Assembly: GCA_024637295.1 (NCBI GenBank)
Contig: JAGXFL010000011.1
Location: forward strand, 124,001 to 188,000
Source of the DNA: Sulfuricurvum sp.
Lineage (GTDB): Bacteria; Campylobacterota; Campylobacteria; Campylobacterales; Sulfurimonadaceae
Direction of reading: 5' to 3'
Length of the DNA: 64,000 bases
The translations under genes were made by a program, and so were the position numbers. Shown here piece after piece: positions 27,922 to 37,465 of this stretch. Each line of letters opens with the position of its first letter. Position 1 is the first letter of the stretch. The notes beneath the pieces are model-generated. The model had not been told where the DNA came from and did no database searches. It worked only from the letters and a program-made list of their open reading frames with translations.

Positions 27922-30900
27922 TAGAATACCTTTTCTAATTTATTCATAGCTCGATCCACTTTTTTGCTCCACTTTTCATCTCGTTTCTCTGATTTAATCT
28001 TATCTTTTCTCATCCGGTCTCGTTGATTGGATACGTCATACGTTTGCAGATTGACAAAAAACGATGCTGCTTCCTGAGTAGGGGTGCGAGGCTCAAATAC
28101 CCGATCAGTTCTACGTGTCTCTTTATCGAGTAGCTTACTCTCCGCTAGGTTGTACGCTTTGTCGAGTACGTCAGGGCTAGGGAGAACATTTTGCACAGCA
28201 TTTTTGACTTGATGGTAGGTTCCCTCTGTACCATCTTTCATGGTAATCGGTTTGCGAAAGTAGAAGTTATAGTTGGTAGCCGCTCCCAGTATCGTTTGCG
28301 GGATTCCGCTTGTGAGCGGTTCGAGAAACGTATTTTCAGGTTGTGCCAGCTGGATATGCGGAACCATAGAGCTCACCCGCAACCCAGTCACCTTATCCCC
28401 ATCACGAGCTATCGCTACACGCTGAGCATCGAACCCTTTGGGCATAGTCTCATCATCATAGGGATCAACCCCAAAGAGCCGATCCAGTCCATACCATCCT
28501 GCGGCTATAGCAGCTACACGAGTTGGGTGAGTGCGCAGCTGTTTAATCAGGATCGGAGTCGAGTAATACGTCCATGACATAAACGGAACCAGTCCGCTAT
28601 CGCGCAGAGTCAGCGCGAGCTTGGACATCGGTTTTGAGTAGTCCGGGACGATGGTGTCATTGACATGCTTCATCGCTTCGTCGACATCCATCACGCTCTT
28701 AGAGCCATCCGCCCATACTCCATCATTCATTAGCTGTTTGATAGCGGAGAAACGCATCACATCATCTTCGCCCTGGTATAGAGCTTTCATCGACTCAGAG
28801 ACTTTATGAGAGAGCGATCCGGCTTTCGTATCGATGGATGGCGACATGTAGCTTCTGAGCATCTCATTGAGCTGTGAACGGCCAAACATCTTTTTCTCAT
28901 CGAGAGACTTCCATAGACTCACATCGCTATTAGCTTCGAGTCGTGAGAGTTCAGCCGCTTCATCACCGCCCAAGCCACTAACACTCTTAGCTGATAGCTC
29001 TTTCCATCTCCCATAACGTCGTGCTGCGATAGTTCCGTCCGTAGCATATTTGATCGTCTTAAACGGATTAAGCCCCCCCGCTGCTTGCAAGAATACGTTT
29101 GATCCAATATTATTGACGTGTGCGGTCGGGTTGTAGATCGTATGGCTCATCTTCACCGCTGAGACATAATCATTCCACAGCCGTTTAACATTTCCTTCTT
29201 CACCCATCGCATCATTGCTCACACGCTTCAAATCCCCCGCGATAGAGTGATTTACCCATTTACCGTTTAGCGCACCGTATCGGCTTCCGCTGAGCTTCTC
29301 ATAGCCCAACTGTTTCATCACCGCATCGCTGTACTGCCCTTGCTCCATGAGATATTTAGCCGGCACGCCTTTAAGCATCTTCCCAAACTCGATCATCTGA
29401 GCCAACCGCCCAACCGTCTCAGGGAGACTGTACGCCGCGTTGCGGATCTCTCCCATCTCTTTACGCTCTTGAGGTGTCCAGTCACGGCGAAGCTTATACC
29501 CACTGTCCGTATCTTTGAGTACCTCTATTTTCCCCTCAGAGACTTTCCCGATCTCACCGTTTTTAAGTAACTCTTGATACTCATCCTCGGTAGCATTCCA
29601 CGTTTTACCGCGCATGTGGATCTTCTCTACGCTAAACTCACCCTTACCGCTCGCCCAGTCACTCGCCTGTTTGATCTTCGAGGCGTATTTACGGTGGAGA
29701 TATTGACCTTTCCACTCCTCATACGCCTCTTTAGTGAGAAAGCCCTCATCCACCATCTCCTGACCCATACCATCGATTTTAGTGATAAACGTATCCGCAG
29801 CACGTTTTAACTCAGGAGTGAGAGCAACTGTTTTATCGCCGCTCATATAGACATACATCGCCTCGCATGCTTCACTGGAGAGTTCTGAGAGTTGCAGATG
29901 CAGCCGTGCGGCGTTCTCCATCCCCGCATTGGCAGAGCGCAGAGCACCCTCACGGAGTTTCATATAATCTTCGAGCTTATAAATCTTATGCCCGATCACA
30001 TAATCGACGAGATCGCTCTTGCTGATCTTTTCCGCTATCTTAGTGATACCGTTCGCCGTTACCTTATCGACACTCTTGATAGCGACCCTAACCATCCCTT
30101 GGATCGTCGCATCGCTCAGATGCTCAGCTTTCCCTGCGAGCTTCGATACCGCACCGCGCACGCTCTTAGACATCAGCGTACTCACTCCTGCGATACCTGC
30201 CAGTGCCATGATCGGATCAAACGTCACATTCCCGTTCTCATCCTCACCCACGCCTGCGAGCATCCCTCCCCCTTGGACATAGAGAGGCTGACCGTTTTTA
30301 GCGATCTCCTCTTTCATCTTCGCATTGACGGGGAAGCTATGGGCTTCGACACCGTTAGGGAGTGTTTTTTTCTCGACGGTTACGCCCCATTTTTTCGTGT
30401 ACTTTTTCGCATAGTCTACGAGGATTTTGTCATAAAACCCTTTCATCCCATCCCCGCCGATATCGAGAGCTTCCCCCTTGATCTCATGGATACCGCTGTG
30501 GACTTCATTCTCCATCAGACGTTTAGCCGGTTCTTTCCCGATCAGCGCTTCGAGTTCACTCTCATCCGCGTTTTTGTACATCACCGATTTACCGTCTTTG
30601 TACCCCTCGATGACATGATAATTTTTGTTATAGACGAGACGATCTACACTGTGACTCATCGCGTATCGATTCGCCTGAGTAGCACCATCCACCCACGCGA
30701 CACGATCATATCCCTTAGTCACCGCTTCATCGATGATCTGACGCATACCGAACTCATGCCATGTTTTTGACATAGGGGCTTGAGGGACTGCACTAATTGA
30801 TTGACGTTCAGCATTTATTTTATTGACTAATTCTTCCCCCGCTCCTATTGATTTAAGCTCCTTAGCTCTTAACTTCTCTGCTTCGGTAAGCTCTCCACTC

Positions 30901-33900
30901 CATGACTTTGCATTTAACTCTTGTAGCTCAAGTGCATCTTTTGATAAAGGTTTTGGTTGTGACTTATATCCCTTCTTCCGCCCATCTTGATGCCAGTCGC
31001 TTTGGATCTCTTCAATGAGGAGCGTTTTATCCCCATCGATAATAGTGTCTTGTTTACGGGTATGGAGGAGGACGTTTGGCTCACCCCAGTGCGAGGATCG
31101 ATATAGTGCTTTATCAGAAGATACTAGCATTGTATCCAGTGCAGATTCATTGATTAAATCTTCTTTCGTTGCAAAACCTTTATGATATACCCACCCCTCT
31201 TCACCTTTAGTATCCCATAAATTCCAACTACCATCATCCATCTGCTTAGGTGAAAGTCCGCGTTTCCACTCAACATCTGCTTCACCTTTGAGTGTTGTCA
31301 ACTCTTCCCGATAATTTTCCCCACCATTAGTAGAATATCTTTTATATTTTGTATTTCCAACATCTGTTGGCATTGCTTCTAAATAAGTATTCTTGGCATC
31401 AACATCTAATGAATCCCAAACCTCTTTATCGATATCAAAATGTTTTCTTGCCTCTTCATAATCATTCGTTTTATCGATAGGATTACTTTTTAGTACCTTA
31501 CTCTCCATCACCGGATTTCCAAACTCCCCCTCGATCTCCGCTTTTGTAATCGACGTTTTACCCTCTACCGCCTTGGCAATTCCGCTATGAAGAATCTCAT
31601 CGTCTTTGACCCCGTTGTTTTTGAGGTACTTGATAAACGCTTCACTCTCCATCTTCGGAGGCATCTTCTCGATGGCTCTTTGTGCGGCAGAGTAAAATCC
31701 GCCGGCGGATTTTTGTTGAGTTTGCAATAGCTCATCAGCTTTAGAGTTCATCACTTTGGACGGTTTCACATCCCCGAATACTCTCCCGGCTGCCTCTTTA
31801 TTCCCCATAATCGCACGCATAAAATCGATATGATCGTCGTTTAGTTTAAATGTACTCTCACGAGTAGCGACCACTCTCCACAAATCAACGAGCCAGTTTT
31901 TAAACTTCTCAAAAGCCCCAACCAGTTCATCCGTAGGAGCACTCCCATCGGATAGATATTTCACAAACGCTTCGGCAAACGCTTCCTGTCGCGGTTTACC
32001 CTCAGCAAAGCTTGCGAATGCTTTATTATACGCCGCACGCTCAATCTCATCGAACTGGGATTCGACGATGTGAGCATTCTCGTGGATCAGTGTAGAGAAA
32101 TCAGCCGACTCGAAAAGACGGATCGTACTTTGCATCTCCCCTTTGGTATTAATACCGATTGATACCATCCCCTTAATCAGCTTTTCGTCTTGGAAAAGTT
32201 CATCCACTTGACCATTAAGCATCTTCCCATTATGCCCGATGATCTCGATGTCGTCGTCGCTAAAAATGACATAGTTATGTTGAGTGTTGTCTGAGAGTTT
32301 CGTCGTCCATCCCTTCGCTTCTCTATCTGTGATATACGCTTTAGCTTGATTGATGTCGTGCCACTGAGTCTTTGCATATGGTTCACCATCCGAGGTTAAG
32401 AGTTCGACCTTATAGCGTTTTAGATTACGGCTATTCCCATCCACATACTTGATCCCACGGATACCGTTTTGATGGAGAAAATCTGATGCCGCTTTATCTG
32501 ATCCTAATTTATCAGTGAGCCCATAATACAAACTCTCCCCATCCCAATCTTGGAGTTTTACGTTGAGAACACGTTTTTCAGCGATGGCCTTATTCCAGTC
32601 AGAAGTATCTAATTTGCCAGCTTTATCGAGCTGATTAAGCTCTTCTTTAAGTTCGTTGTATCGGATAAAATCAGCTTCGTTGTAGAGTCCCGCTTTTATA
32701 AGAGCTTCTTTAATGTCATTGCTTTGTTCTAAGAGTGGCTTATCCCATACTAACATTTCAGTATCTTCGGGCTTCAGGTCGACCTTGTAGAGATTGCCTC
32801 TATGTATCTCTACTTTTCCACCACCCTCATTGATATGATCGAGTAGTGCTTGACGTTCAGGGGTCATATTTATTTTATCAATACTGTCTTTTCCTAGCAT
32901 GCGCAAAAAAAACCGTTCTTGTTCTGTTTTTGGGATGTATTTTTTCCCGTTGATATAGAAATCGCTTTCGGGGCTCAGCTTATTGCGATACCAATCTGCC
33001 ACCTCTTTATCCCCGGCAAAATACAACCCATGCCCATACGCCTGAGCACCTTCGCCCGTTCCGATCTTTGCCGTAGTGAACTTGTCAACATTATGAGGTG
33101 CACCATGATATGCCGCCTGAAACAACCCATCCGCCTCTTCGATATCCGCTTTAAACTGAGGATAATCAGAATGACGCATATCTTCGAGATCGTACCCCGT
33201 AGATTTCAGCCACTCATCGGTACTCACCCCTTTGGCTTTGGCGATCTCGTCGATCACTTTCATATTTGCTTCGGCCATACCCTCACCGAACACCTCGGCC
33301 GCTTTTGCTATCTGAACATCGCGCAACGGTGTAGGATCGATTTTGGCATAGAGCGGGTCACTGTCGAGACGTTCGAGATCCGCTCTGAGCTTCGCCTCGA
33401 TCTCAGGGGTGATCTTCCCTTTTTCGATCCGTACCACATCCCCTTTTGTGAGAGAGAAATCATAGTCATAGTTTTGCACGTCGCTCTCAGGGATCACGCT
33501 CGTCTCATATCCTCCGCCGTTGTTTTCATGTAACACGGTACGATCTGACTCTCGGATAGCCTTGTACTCCGCACTCTTTGCAGAGACATTGCGACGCATC
33601 TGTAGGAGTTCGTCATAACGGGGGTGAGCTTGGAGCTCTTCGATGATAGGTTTAGGGGCGAGTTGCGCTTCGAGTTCTGCCTTGCGGGCTTTCCCCTCTG
33701 CGAGAGCTTTTTCGACTCTCTGTGCCTGTTGCTCTTGCGCTTTAGCTTTTGGATCTTCGGCTATCTCGACGACATTGGTGTCGCCGACATCAGGTTTGGT
33801 TGCGACATCGATGTCGTTAGCAGGAGTAGAATCCGCCGGCGGATTACTCTCTACTTTCGGCGCACCGTTCTCATCCGCAATCGCTTTGGCTATTGTTTCA

Positions 33901-34826
33901 TCACGCTTAACATTCTTAGGGGTTTCTACTCCCATTGTTGCACTGGAACTTTTGATGATATCATCAGCCGCATCGAAAATCTGTTGTTGCCCAGTCGTGA
34001 GTGCGCGCATCTCCGCTTTGTATCCTGCAACTCCTCCGACAATGAGCCCAGCCCCCATCTGTAATCCTGCGGCAAGAGTAGGGTTCTCTTTCTTCCACTT
34101 CTTATCCATCGCGGCATCAGTGCCTTCCATTGCTGCAACTGCACCGACCTGACCGGCAGCATCACCTACAGCGAACGCTCCCCCGGAGATGTTAGCTTTT
34201 GCCCCATGCTTAACCATCTCTTTATTCTTAAGTACCTTTCCTGCCACCATTTCAGCAGCACCCTTTATGCCATGGACAGCTCCACCGCCTATGAATGCAA
34301 CATCAAGCGTAGTATCTTCCAGCGGTGCATCGCCAAGCAGCTGATTGAGTTTATTGTCAGTATCCTCTTTTTTATTTTGATCTTCCTCTAGTGCCACTTT
34401 CACTTTCGCCGGATCATTGGTGAGCAATCGAGTATCAATCTTTTTAGCCTCCATGAGATTATCCCATGGGGTGGTTCCTTTTGGTGTTGGCTCTTCGGGT
34501 TTGGGTTGTATGGTGGGTTTTGGTTGTGTCTTTTTTGCGGGGATAGGTTGACTATTGTCATGCTTTCCGATGATATTTCCAATCGGATCTTTGGCAAACT
34601 CATCAACCGCATCCACAACTCGGCTGATCACCCCTTTTGGTGCAGGAGTAGGTAAAACTTCTTTGAGAAAATTATGATAAACAGTATTTCGCTGATCTTG
34701 ATCGAGTAATTTGTAGGTATCCGCAGTAGCGAGAGTCTCTTTAAAATGCTCCCTTGCTACCTTGGTTTGTGCAGTAGGATCAAGCCCTAAAAAAGCATCG
34801 CTGCCAAACAACCCTTTGTCCATCAT
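27921..34826 (-). CDS. Giant polyvalent ejection protein (2301 aa)
   Basis: It is a multidomain protein of the polyvalent type that phages are thought to inject with their DNA. In order: N-terminal Pro-rich part and hydrophobic Gly/Ala segment (about 180-290); an ART-PolyVal-like ADP-ribosyltransferase region (AAYHGAPHNVDKFTTAKIGT, AYGHGLYFAGDKEVADWYRN; about 570-640); a zincin-like site (TLIHENAHIVESQFDE, near 920); a block with LLIEEIQSDWHQDGRKKGY (about 1280); a long helical region; and a C-terminal LPD38-like part (MSHTIYNPTAHVNNIGSNVF). The start is ATG at 34826 with GGAG upstream; a TTG three codons earlier is rejected. Two palindromic elements lie in linkers. Confidence 0.82.
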   Translation of the reverse strand: MMDKGLFGSDAFLGLDPTAQTKVAREHFKETLATADTYKLLDQDQRNTVYHNFLKEVLPTPAPKGVISRVVDAVDEFAKDPIGNIIGKHDNSQPIPAKKTQPKPTIQPKPEEPTPKGTTPWDNLMEAKKIDTRLLTNDPAKVKVALEEDQNKKEDTDNKLNQLLGDAPLEDTTLDVAFIGGGAVHGIKGAAEMVAGKVLKNKEMVKHGAKANISGGAFAVGDAAGQVGAVAAMEGTDAAMDKKWKKENPTLAAGLQMGAGLIVGGVAGYKAEMRALTTGQQQIFDAADDIIKSSSATMGVETPKNVKRDETIAKAIADENGAPKVESNPPADSTPANDIDVATKPDVGDTNVVEIAEDPKAKAQEQQAQRVEKALAEGKARKAELEAQLAPKPIIEELQAHPRYDELLQMRRNVSAKSAEYKAIRESDRTVLHENNGGGYETSVIPESDVQNYDYDFSLTKGDVVRIEKGKITPEIEAKLRADLERLDSDPLYAKIDPTPLRDVQIAKAAEVFGEGMAEANMKVIDEIAKAKGVSTDEWLKSTGYDLEDMRHSDYPQFKADIEEADGLFQAAYHGAPHNVDKFTTAKIGTGEGAQAYGHGLYFAGDKEVADWYRNKLSPESDFYINGKKYIPKTEQERFFLRMLGKDSIDKINMTPERQALLDHINEGGGKVEIHRGNLYKVDLKPEDTEMLVWDKPLLEQSNDIKEALIKAGLYNEADFIRYNELKEELNQLDKAGKLDTSDWNKAIAEKRVLNVKLQDWDGESLYYGLTDKLGSDKAASDFLHQNGIRGIKYVDGNSRNLKRYKVELLTSDGEPYAKTQWHDINQAKAYITDREAKGWTTKLSDNTQHNYVIFSDDDIEIIGHNGKMLNGQVDELFQDEKLIKGMVSIGINTKGEMQSTIRLFESADFSTLIHENAHIVESQFDEIERAAYNKAFASFAEGKPRQEAFAEAFVKYLSDGSAPTDELVGAFEKFKNWLVDLWRVVATRESTFKLNDDHIDFMRAIMGNKEAAGRVFGDVKPSKVMNSKADELLQTQQKSAGGFYSAAQRAIEKMPPKMESEAFIKYLKNNGVKDDEILHSGIAKAVEGKTSITKAEIEGEFGNPVMESKVLKSNPIDKTNDYEEARKHFDIDKEVWDSLDVDAKNTYLEAMPTDVGNTKYKRYSTNGGENYREELTTLKGEADVEWKRGLSPKQMDDGSWNLWDTKGEEGWVYHKGFATKEDLINESALDTMLVSSDKALYRSSHWGEPNVLLHTRKQDTIIDGDKTLLIEEIQSDWHQDGRKKGYKSQPKPLSKDALELQELNAKSWSGELTEAEKLRAKELKSIGAGEELVNKINAERQSISAVPQAPMSKTWHEFGMRQIIDEAVTKGYDRVAWVDGATQANRYAMSHSVDRLVYNKNYHVIEGYKDGKSVMYKNADESELEALIGKEPAKRLMENEVHSGIHEIKGEALDIGGDGMKGFYDKILVDYAKKYTKKWGVTVEKKTLPNGVEAHSFPVNAKMKEEIAKNGQPLYVQGGGMLAGVGEDENGNVTFDPIMALAGIAGVSTLMSKSVRGAVSKLAGKAEHLSDATIQGMVRVAIKSVDKVTANGITKIAEKISKSDLVDYVIGHKIYKLEDYMKLREGALRSANAGMENAARLHLQLSELSSEACEAMYVYMSGDKTVALTPELKRAADTFITKIDGMGQEMVDEGFLTKEAYEEWKGQYLHRKYASKIKQASDWASGKGEFSVEKIHMRGKTWNATEDEYQELLKNGEIGKVSEGKIEVLKDTDSGYKLRRDWTPQERKEMGEIRNAAYSLPETVGRLAQMIEFGKMLKGVPAKYLMEQGQYSDAVMKQLGYEKLSGSRYGALNGKWVNHSIAGDLKRVSNDAMGEEGNVKRLWNDYVSAVKMSHTIYNPTAHVNNIGSNVFLQAAGGLNPFKTIKYATDGTIAARRYGRWKELSAKSVSGLGGDEAAELSRLEANSDVSLWKSLDEKKMFGRSQLNEMLRSYMSPSIDTKAGSLSHKVSESMKALYQGEDDVMRFSAIKQLMNDGVWADGSKSVMDVDEAMKHVNDTIVPDYSKPMSKLALTLRDSGLVPFMSWTYYSTPILIKQLRTHPTRVAAIAAGWYGLDRLFGVDPYDDETMPKGFDAQRVAIARDGDKVTGLRVSSMVPHIQLAQPENTFLEPLTSGIPQTILGAATNYNFYFRKPITMKDGTEGTYHQVKNAVQNVLPSPDVLDKAYNLAESKLLDKETRRTDRVFEPRTPTQEAASFFVNLQTYDVSNQRDRMRKDKIKSEKRDEKWSKKVDRAMNKLEKVF
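31696..31711. repeat. Palindromic element copy 4
   Basis: A perfect AATCCGCCGGCGGATT in the giant protein gene, encoding KSAGGF on the minus strand. Confidence 0.85.
33830..33845. repeat. Palindromic element copy 5
   Basis: A perfect AATCCGCCGGCGGATT in the giant protein gene, here read in a different frame as NPPAD (ESNPPADSTP). Confidence 0.85.
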
Positions 34827-34865
34827 CAGCTCCAAATTTTTGCTTTGATGATAGGGTAAAATTAG

Positions 34866-34884
34866 TTTATAAAATAGGGACGTA
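34866..34884 (-). promoter_or_regulatory. Putative phage late promoter, copy 1
   Basis: Read on the minus strand, TACGTCCCTATTTTATAAA ends 39 bases before the giant gene start. The same sequence stands at 42793-42811 and, with one base less, at 48880-48897, each time in a gap 43-45 bases before a structural gene. Confidence 0.6.
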
Positions 34885-34891
34885 AGGGAGG

Positions 34892-35902
34892 TTACTTATT
34901 CAGCAGTCTCCCAATCTCATCATTGAAATTTTTAGTCTTAGGTACTTTTGATGGTATAGGCTTAGGTTGGGTGATAAGTGTACCGGATGGGTAGACTGCT
35001 TGGTATTGCCCATCTACCTCTTGGAACTTCTTGGGTAATACCCCTTTTTCAACAAAGATTTTATTGACCTCTATTTGTTGAGTCCCTGTCAAGCTATCAT
35101 AATCAGGGAGAAGATTTTTCATCCTACCAAGAGCAATATGATTTTGTCGCCCTTGCACTGTTTTAAGATCACTCGTCCCGTTATCCCCTTTCGTTTCAAA
35201 CCATTTTTTATGCCTTGTATCCGTAGATACTTTTTCAGGTTCCAATGCAGCACGTACATTATTGAGATTGGCAGCACTGGTATTTTGAGCGATCTTGGCC
35301 CTGGATTCAGGGATAACTGTTTGCGCTTCGAGTGTGGTCTTTTTGGTCGTCGCCTCTTTGTAAGCTATCTCGCCCTTCGTCTTCCCAGATTCGAGAGACT
35401 CTTTGCGATACCCATCTACCAACCCATCGAAAAGATGGATATTTGCATCTGCCCATCCGCCCTCAGATTTAAATTGTGTCCGGGCTTTGGATGCAAGGTC
35501 ATCAGAGAACTTGCCGGTAGCTGGATCGATAAATGTTTGCGAAGGGACAAGCTGTTTAAATTTATCCATAAATCCATTATCGGTCTGTTTCTTGACATCG
35601 GCTTTCCACTCGATCTCTTTCTTGAGCCCCTCAAGTGTTTTATTTCTTTTTTCCAGTAAATGGGTCTCTTTTTTACGTGACTGCTCCTCGCCGAAAACAG
35701 AGTTCTCATTCTTCTTGGCGATGATAGACTGACTTGCCTCTTCCATCTTTAGCGCATTAAGGGCACTAGCAGATTGCTGCGCTTCAGCATCGACAAAAAC
35801 TTTCCCTATATTTGCTATTCCATTGGCAACCGCACTAACCTCACTACCGTCAGGCATGGCCAATGCTGCTATTTGTGGGTTGAACTGTGATGAGTCTCTC
35901 AT
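34892..35902 (-). CDS. Virion-associated protein, unknown
   Basis: This 336-residue protein is Gln/Lys/Glu-rich and mostly helical (QSASALNALKMEEASQSIIA, KKETHLLEKRNKTLEGLKKE). No family is recognised. It starts with a good ribosome site (AAGGGGATATT) and is placed between the lysis genes and the giant ejection protein, so a role as a second ejection or internal protein is plausible but unproven. Confidence 0.7.
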   Translation of the reverse strand: MRDSSQFNPQIAALAMPDGSEVSAVANGIANIGKVFVDAEAQQSASALNALKMEEASQSIIAKKNENSVFGEEQSRKKETHLLEKRNKTLEGLKKEIEWKADVKKQTDNGFMDKFKQLVPSQTFIDPATGKFSDDLASKARTQFKSEGGWADANIHLFDGLVDGYRKESLESGKTKGEIAYKEATTKKTTLEAQTVIPESRAKIAQNTSAANLNNVRAALEPEKVSTDTRHKKWFETKGDNGTSDLKTVQGRQNHIALGRMKNLLPDYDSLTGTQQIEVNKIFVEKGVLPKKFQEVDGQYQAVYPSGTLITQPKPIPSKVPKTKNFNDEIGRLLNK

Positions 35903-35911
35903 AATATCCCC

Positions 35912-36154
35912 TTAGTTTGCTGGAGCTGTTATTTTATTTAATATTGATCCGGCCTGATCCACATCAGTATAATTATGCGTATGCTGCGCCAGTGTATTAG
36001 ACAGTGCCGTTATTTGATCTGATTGATCCGAAATCTGTTGTTGCATTGATGTCAAGGTGCTCAAAATAGAGCTTACATCACCATTGGCCAACTCTGCCAT
36101 ATTCTGAGCTTTTCGCGCCTTAGTAAAAGATACAAGATCAATTTTTCGTTTCAC
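35912..36154 (-). CDS. Small coiled-coil protein, unknown
   Basis: The 80-residue product has a central heptad-like stretch (LSTLTSMQQQISDQSDQITA) and ends THNYTDVDQAGSILNKITAP, a pattern typical of the start of tail-fibre collagen-like or hinge segments. It has a GTG start in a GTGA overlap with the Rz1-like gene. It may be a small trimeric virion protein; this is inference. Confidence 0.65.
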   Translation of the reverse strand: MKRKIDLVSFTKARKAQNMAELANGDVSSILSTLTSMQQQISDQSDQITALSNTLAQHTHNYTDVDQAGSILNKITAPAN

Positions 36155-36414
36155 TGATAGGCCTTGATATTCACATTCTGCATAGCAAAAGATTCACTCA
36201 CTACAACGAAGTTGTACGTAGCAATACCAATAATGCACTCATACTCATGAGGCTTACACCAATCTTTAGCGTTTAATGCATCAGGGAATGGTGTCGTTGC
36301 TATCTCTGACTTCTGTTTTACCTTGACGATCTGCGGCTGTGATTGTGCGGTTGAACACCCCACGAAAATCAAACTCATACAACTTAGCCATACTGCTATT
36401 ACAATCCGTTTCAT
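36151..36414 (-). CDS. Rz1-like outer-membrane spanin (lipoprotein)
   Basis: The signal peptide ends in a lipobox (SLIFVGCST), placing the 87-residue protein in the outer membrane. It starts inside the Rz-like gene in another frame (134-bp overlap), the classic overlapping spanin layout. With its partner it would fuse inner and outer membranes in the last step of lysis. The mature part lacks the usual proline richness, and has two later cysteines (DWCKPHEYECI). Confidence 0.7.
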   Translation of the reverse strand: MKRIVIAVWLSCMSLIFVGCSTAQSQPQIVKVKQKSEIATTPFPDALNAKDWCKPHEYECIIGIATYNFVVVSESFAMQNVNIKAYQ

Positions 36415-36715
36415 TACTCTCTCTCCATTGATAAATTGTGTGGTAGATCGGTTTTAGTTCCGTTCGGATCTTTTCAATCTGTAGGGGGATTTGATCCACC
36501 TTTTTTTCATCGACGGCGCTTACCTCTGCCGCGACGTTTTGGGCTAGAAGTAGGTTCTCTTTTGCTTGTATTGTTGCTTGCAATTCCTTCTTCTTCCCCT
36601 CCAGTATCGGTATCACCGAGAATTTGAGGTATAAGACCCACAACCCCAACATCACGATCACTGCTATCAGCCCCATTATTATCCATGTTTTGATCTGCTC
36701 CGTTATCTTGAACAT
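36281..36715 (-). CDS. Rz-like inner-membrane spanin
   Basis: The 144-residue protein has an N-terminal membrane anchor (TWIIMGLIAVIVMLGLWVLY) and a periplasmic coiled-coil (EGKKKELQATIQAKENLLLA), typical of i-spanins. It overlaps the Rz1-like lipoprotein gene at its 3' end and the holin-like gene by 209 bp at its 5' end, each in a different frame. Identity is inferred from topology and position rather than from sequence similarity. Confidence 0.68.
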   Translation of the reverse strand: MFKITEQIKTWIIMGLIAVIVMLGLWVLYLKFSVIPILEGKKKELQATIQAKENLLLAQNVAAEVSAVDEKKVDQIPLQIEKIRTELKPIYHTIYQWRESNETDCNSSMAKLYEFDFRGVFNRTITAADRQGKTEVRDSNDTIP

Positions 36716-36923
36716 TCTTTTTTACCCCTTTTATCGGTTTTGTTGTAATAAATCGCATCATCACCATTACCGCAGGAAAAGAAATAGCAAACGCTAACCC
36801 TGCATCGGTATTGGTATGAGACGCGATGGCCGTTTTAACTTCCTCCATATGAAGCGTTACCTGTGCGAGGGCTTCCATGGCCATCGCCACTAGGATAGTT
36901 TTTGATAGATACCACTTTTTCAT
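36507..36923 (-). CDS. Holin-like membrane protein
   Basis: The 138-residue frame has two hydrophobic segments in its first half (YLSKTILVAMAMEALAQV and GLAFAISFPAVMVMMRFI), then a hydrophilic, Arg/Lys-rich tail ending KRRGRGKRRR. The tail is translated from sequence that also encodes the i-spanin. It starts in an ATGA overlap with the endolysin gene. Holin function is inferred from size, topology and place. Confidence 0.62.
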   Translation of the reverse strand: MKKWYLSKTILVAMAMEALAQVTLHMEEVKTAIASHTNTDAGLAFAISFPAVMVMMRFITTKPIKGVKKNVQDNGADQNMDNNGADSSDRDVGVVGLIPQILGDTDTGGEEEGIASNNTSKREPTSSPKRRGRGKRRR

Positions 36924-37465
36924 GCGTATAGCTCCTTTAACTCTTCAATACTCACTCTCACAAAATGGTGTGTTGCATCTTTTAGCTTGAGCTTACGTCG
37001 GTTATCCCCTGCGATGTATCCGATATGTACCCACCCGTTTGGAAAATGCTCCGCTATGATCTCTCCAAACTCTTTGAGATTATGATACGCCCACTCCAAC
37101 ATCTCCATAAGAGAACCACCATCAAGCCGTTCAATGTCTCCACCGCCTCCAGTGGGATGAAACCCTACTGTTGACCCTCCGATATCCTTGTGGGTATTGA
37201 GCTCAATGCAGCGGAACCACGATTCAAGATGCAATGCTCCGAATCGATTACGTAATGGCTGAAGCACGTTTTGTGCAAACGCTTCGGCACGCTTCCACTC
37301 TATTTCTGTAGGGATATTTTCAATCCCATGCTTTACTGCAATCTTAGACTGTACCACCTCACCATAATAAAAATTAGGCGCTCCGGGGATCTGAGCATTT
37401 AGATCACGCCCATAATTAACATTTGGTAGGACTTTCCATCTTACATGTTGATCTGATCGTATCAT
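36920..37465 (-). CDS. Endolysin, M15-type peptidase
   Basis: It resembles Peptidase_M15_3 proteins that cut peptidoglycan cross-links. Zinc ligands can be placed in GFHPTGGGGDIERL (His and Asp of the S-x-H...D motif) and in GWVHIGYI (second His). The 181-residue size suits a single-domain endolysin, with no signal peptide, so it needs the holin to reach its substrate. It is coupled by ATGA to the neighbours on both sides. Confidence 0.83.
   Translation of the reverse strand: MIRSDQHVRWKVLPNVNYGRDLNAQIPGAPNFYYGEVVQSKIAVKHGIENIPTEIEWKRAEAFAQNVLQPLRNRFGALHLESWFRCIELNTHKDIGGSTVGFHPTGGGGDIERLDGGSLMEMLEWAYHNLKEFGEIIAEHFPNGWVHIGYIAGDNRRKLKLKDATHHFVRVSIEELKELYA

Noticed and set aside
29892-30770. 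292-residue plus-strand ORF
   Set aside because: It is antisense to the giant polyvalent gene, which has clear domain motifs; His/Arg/Phe-rich composition is typical of a shadow frame.
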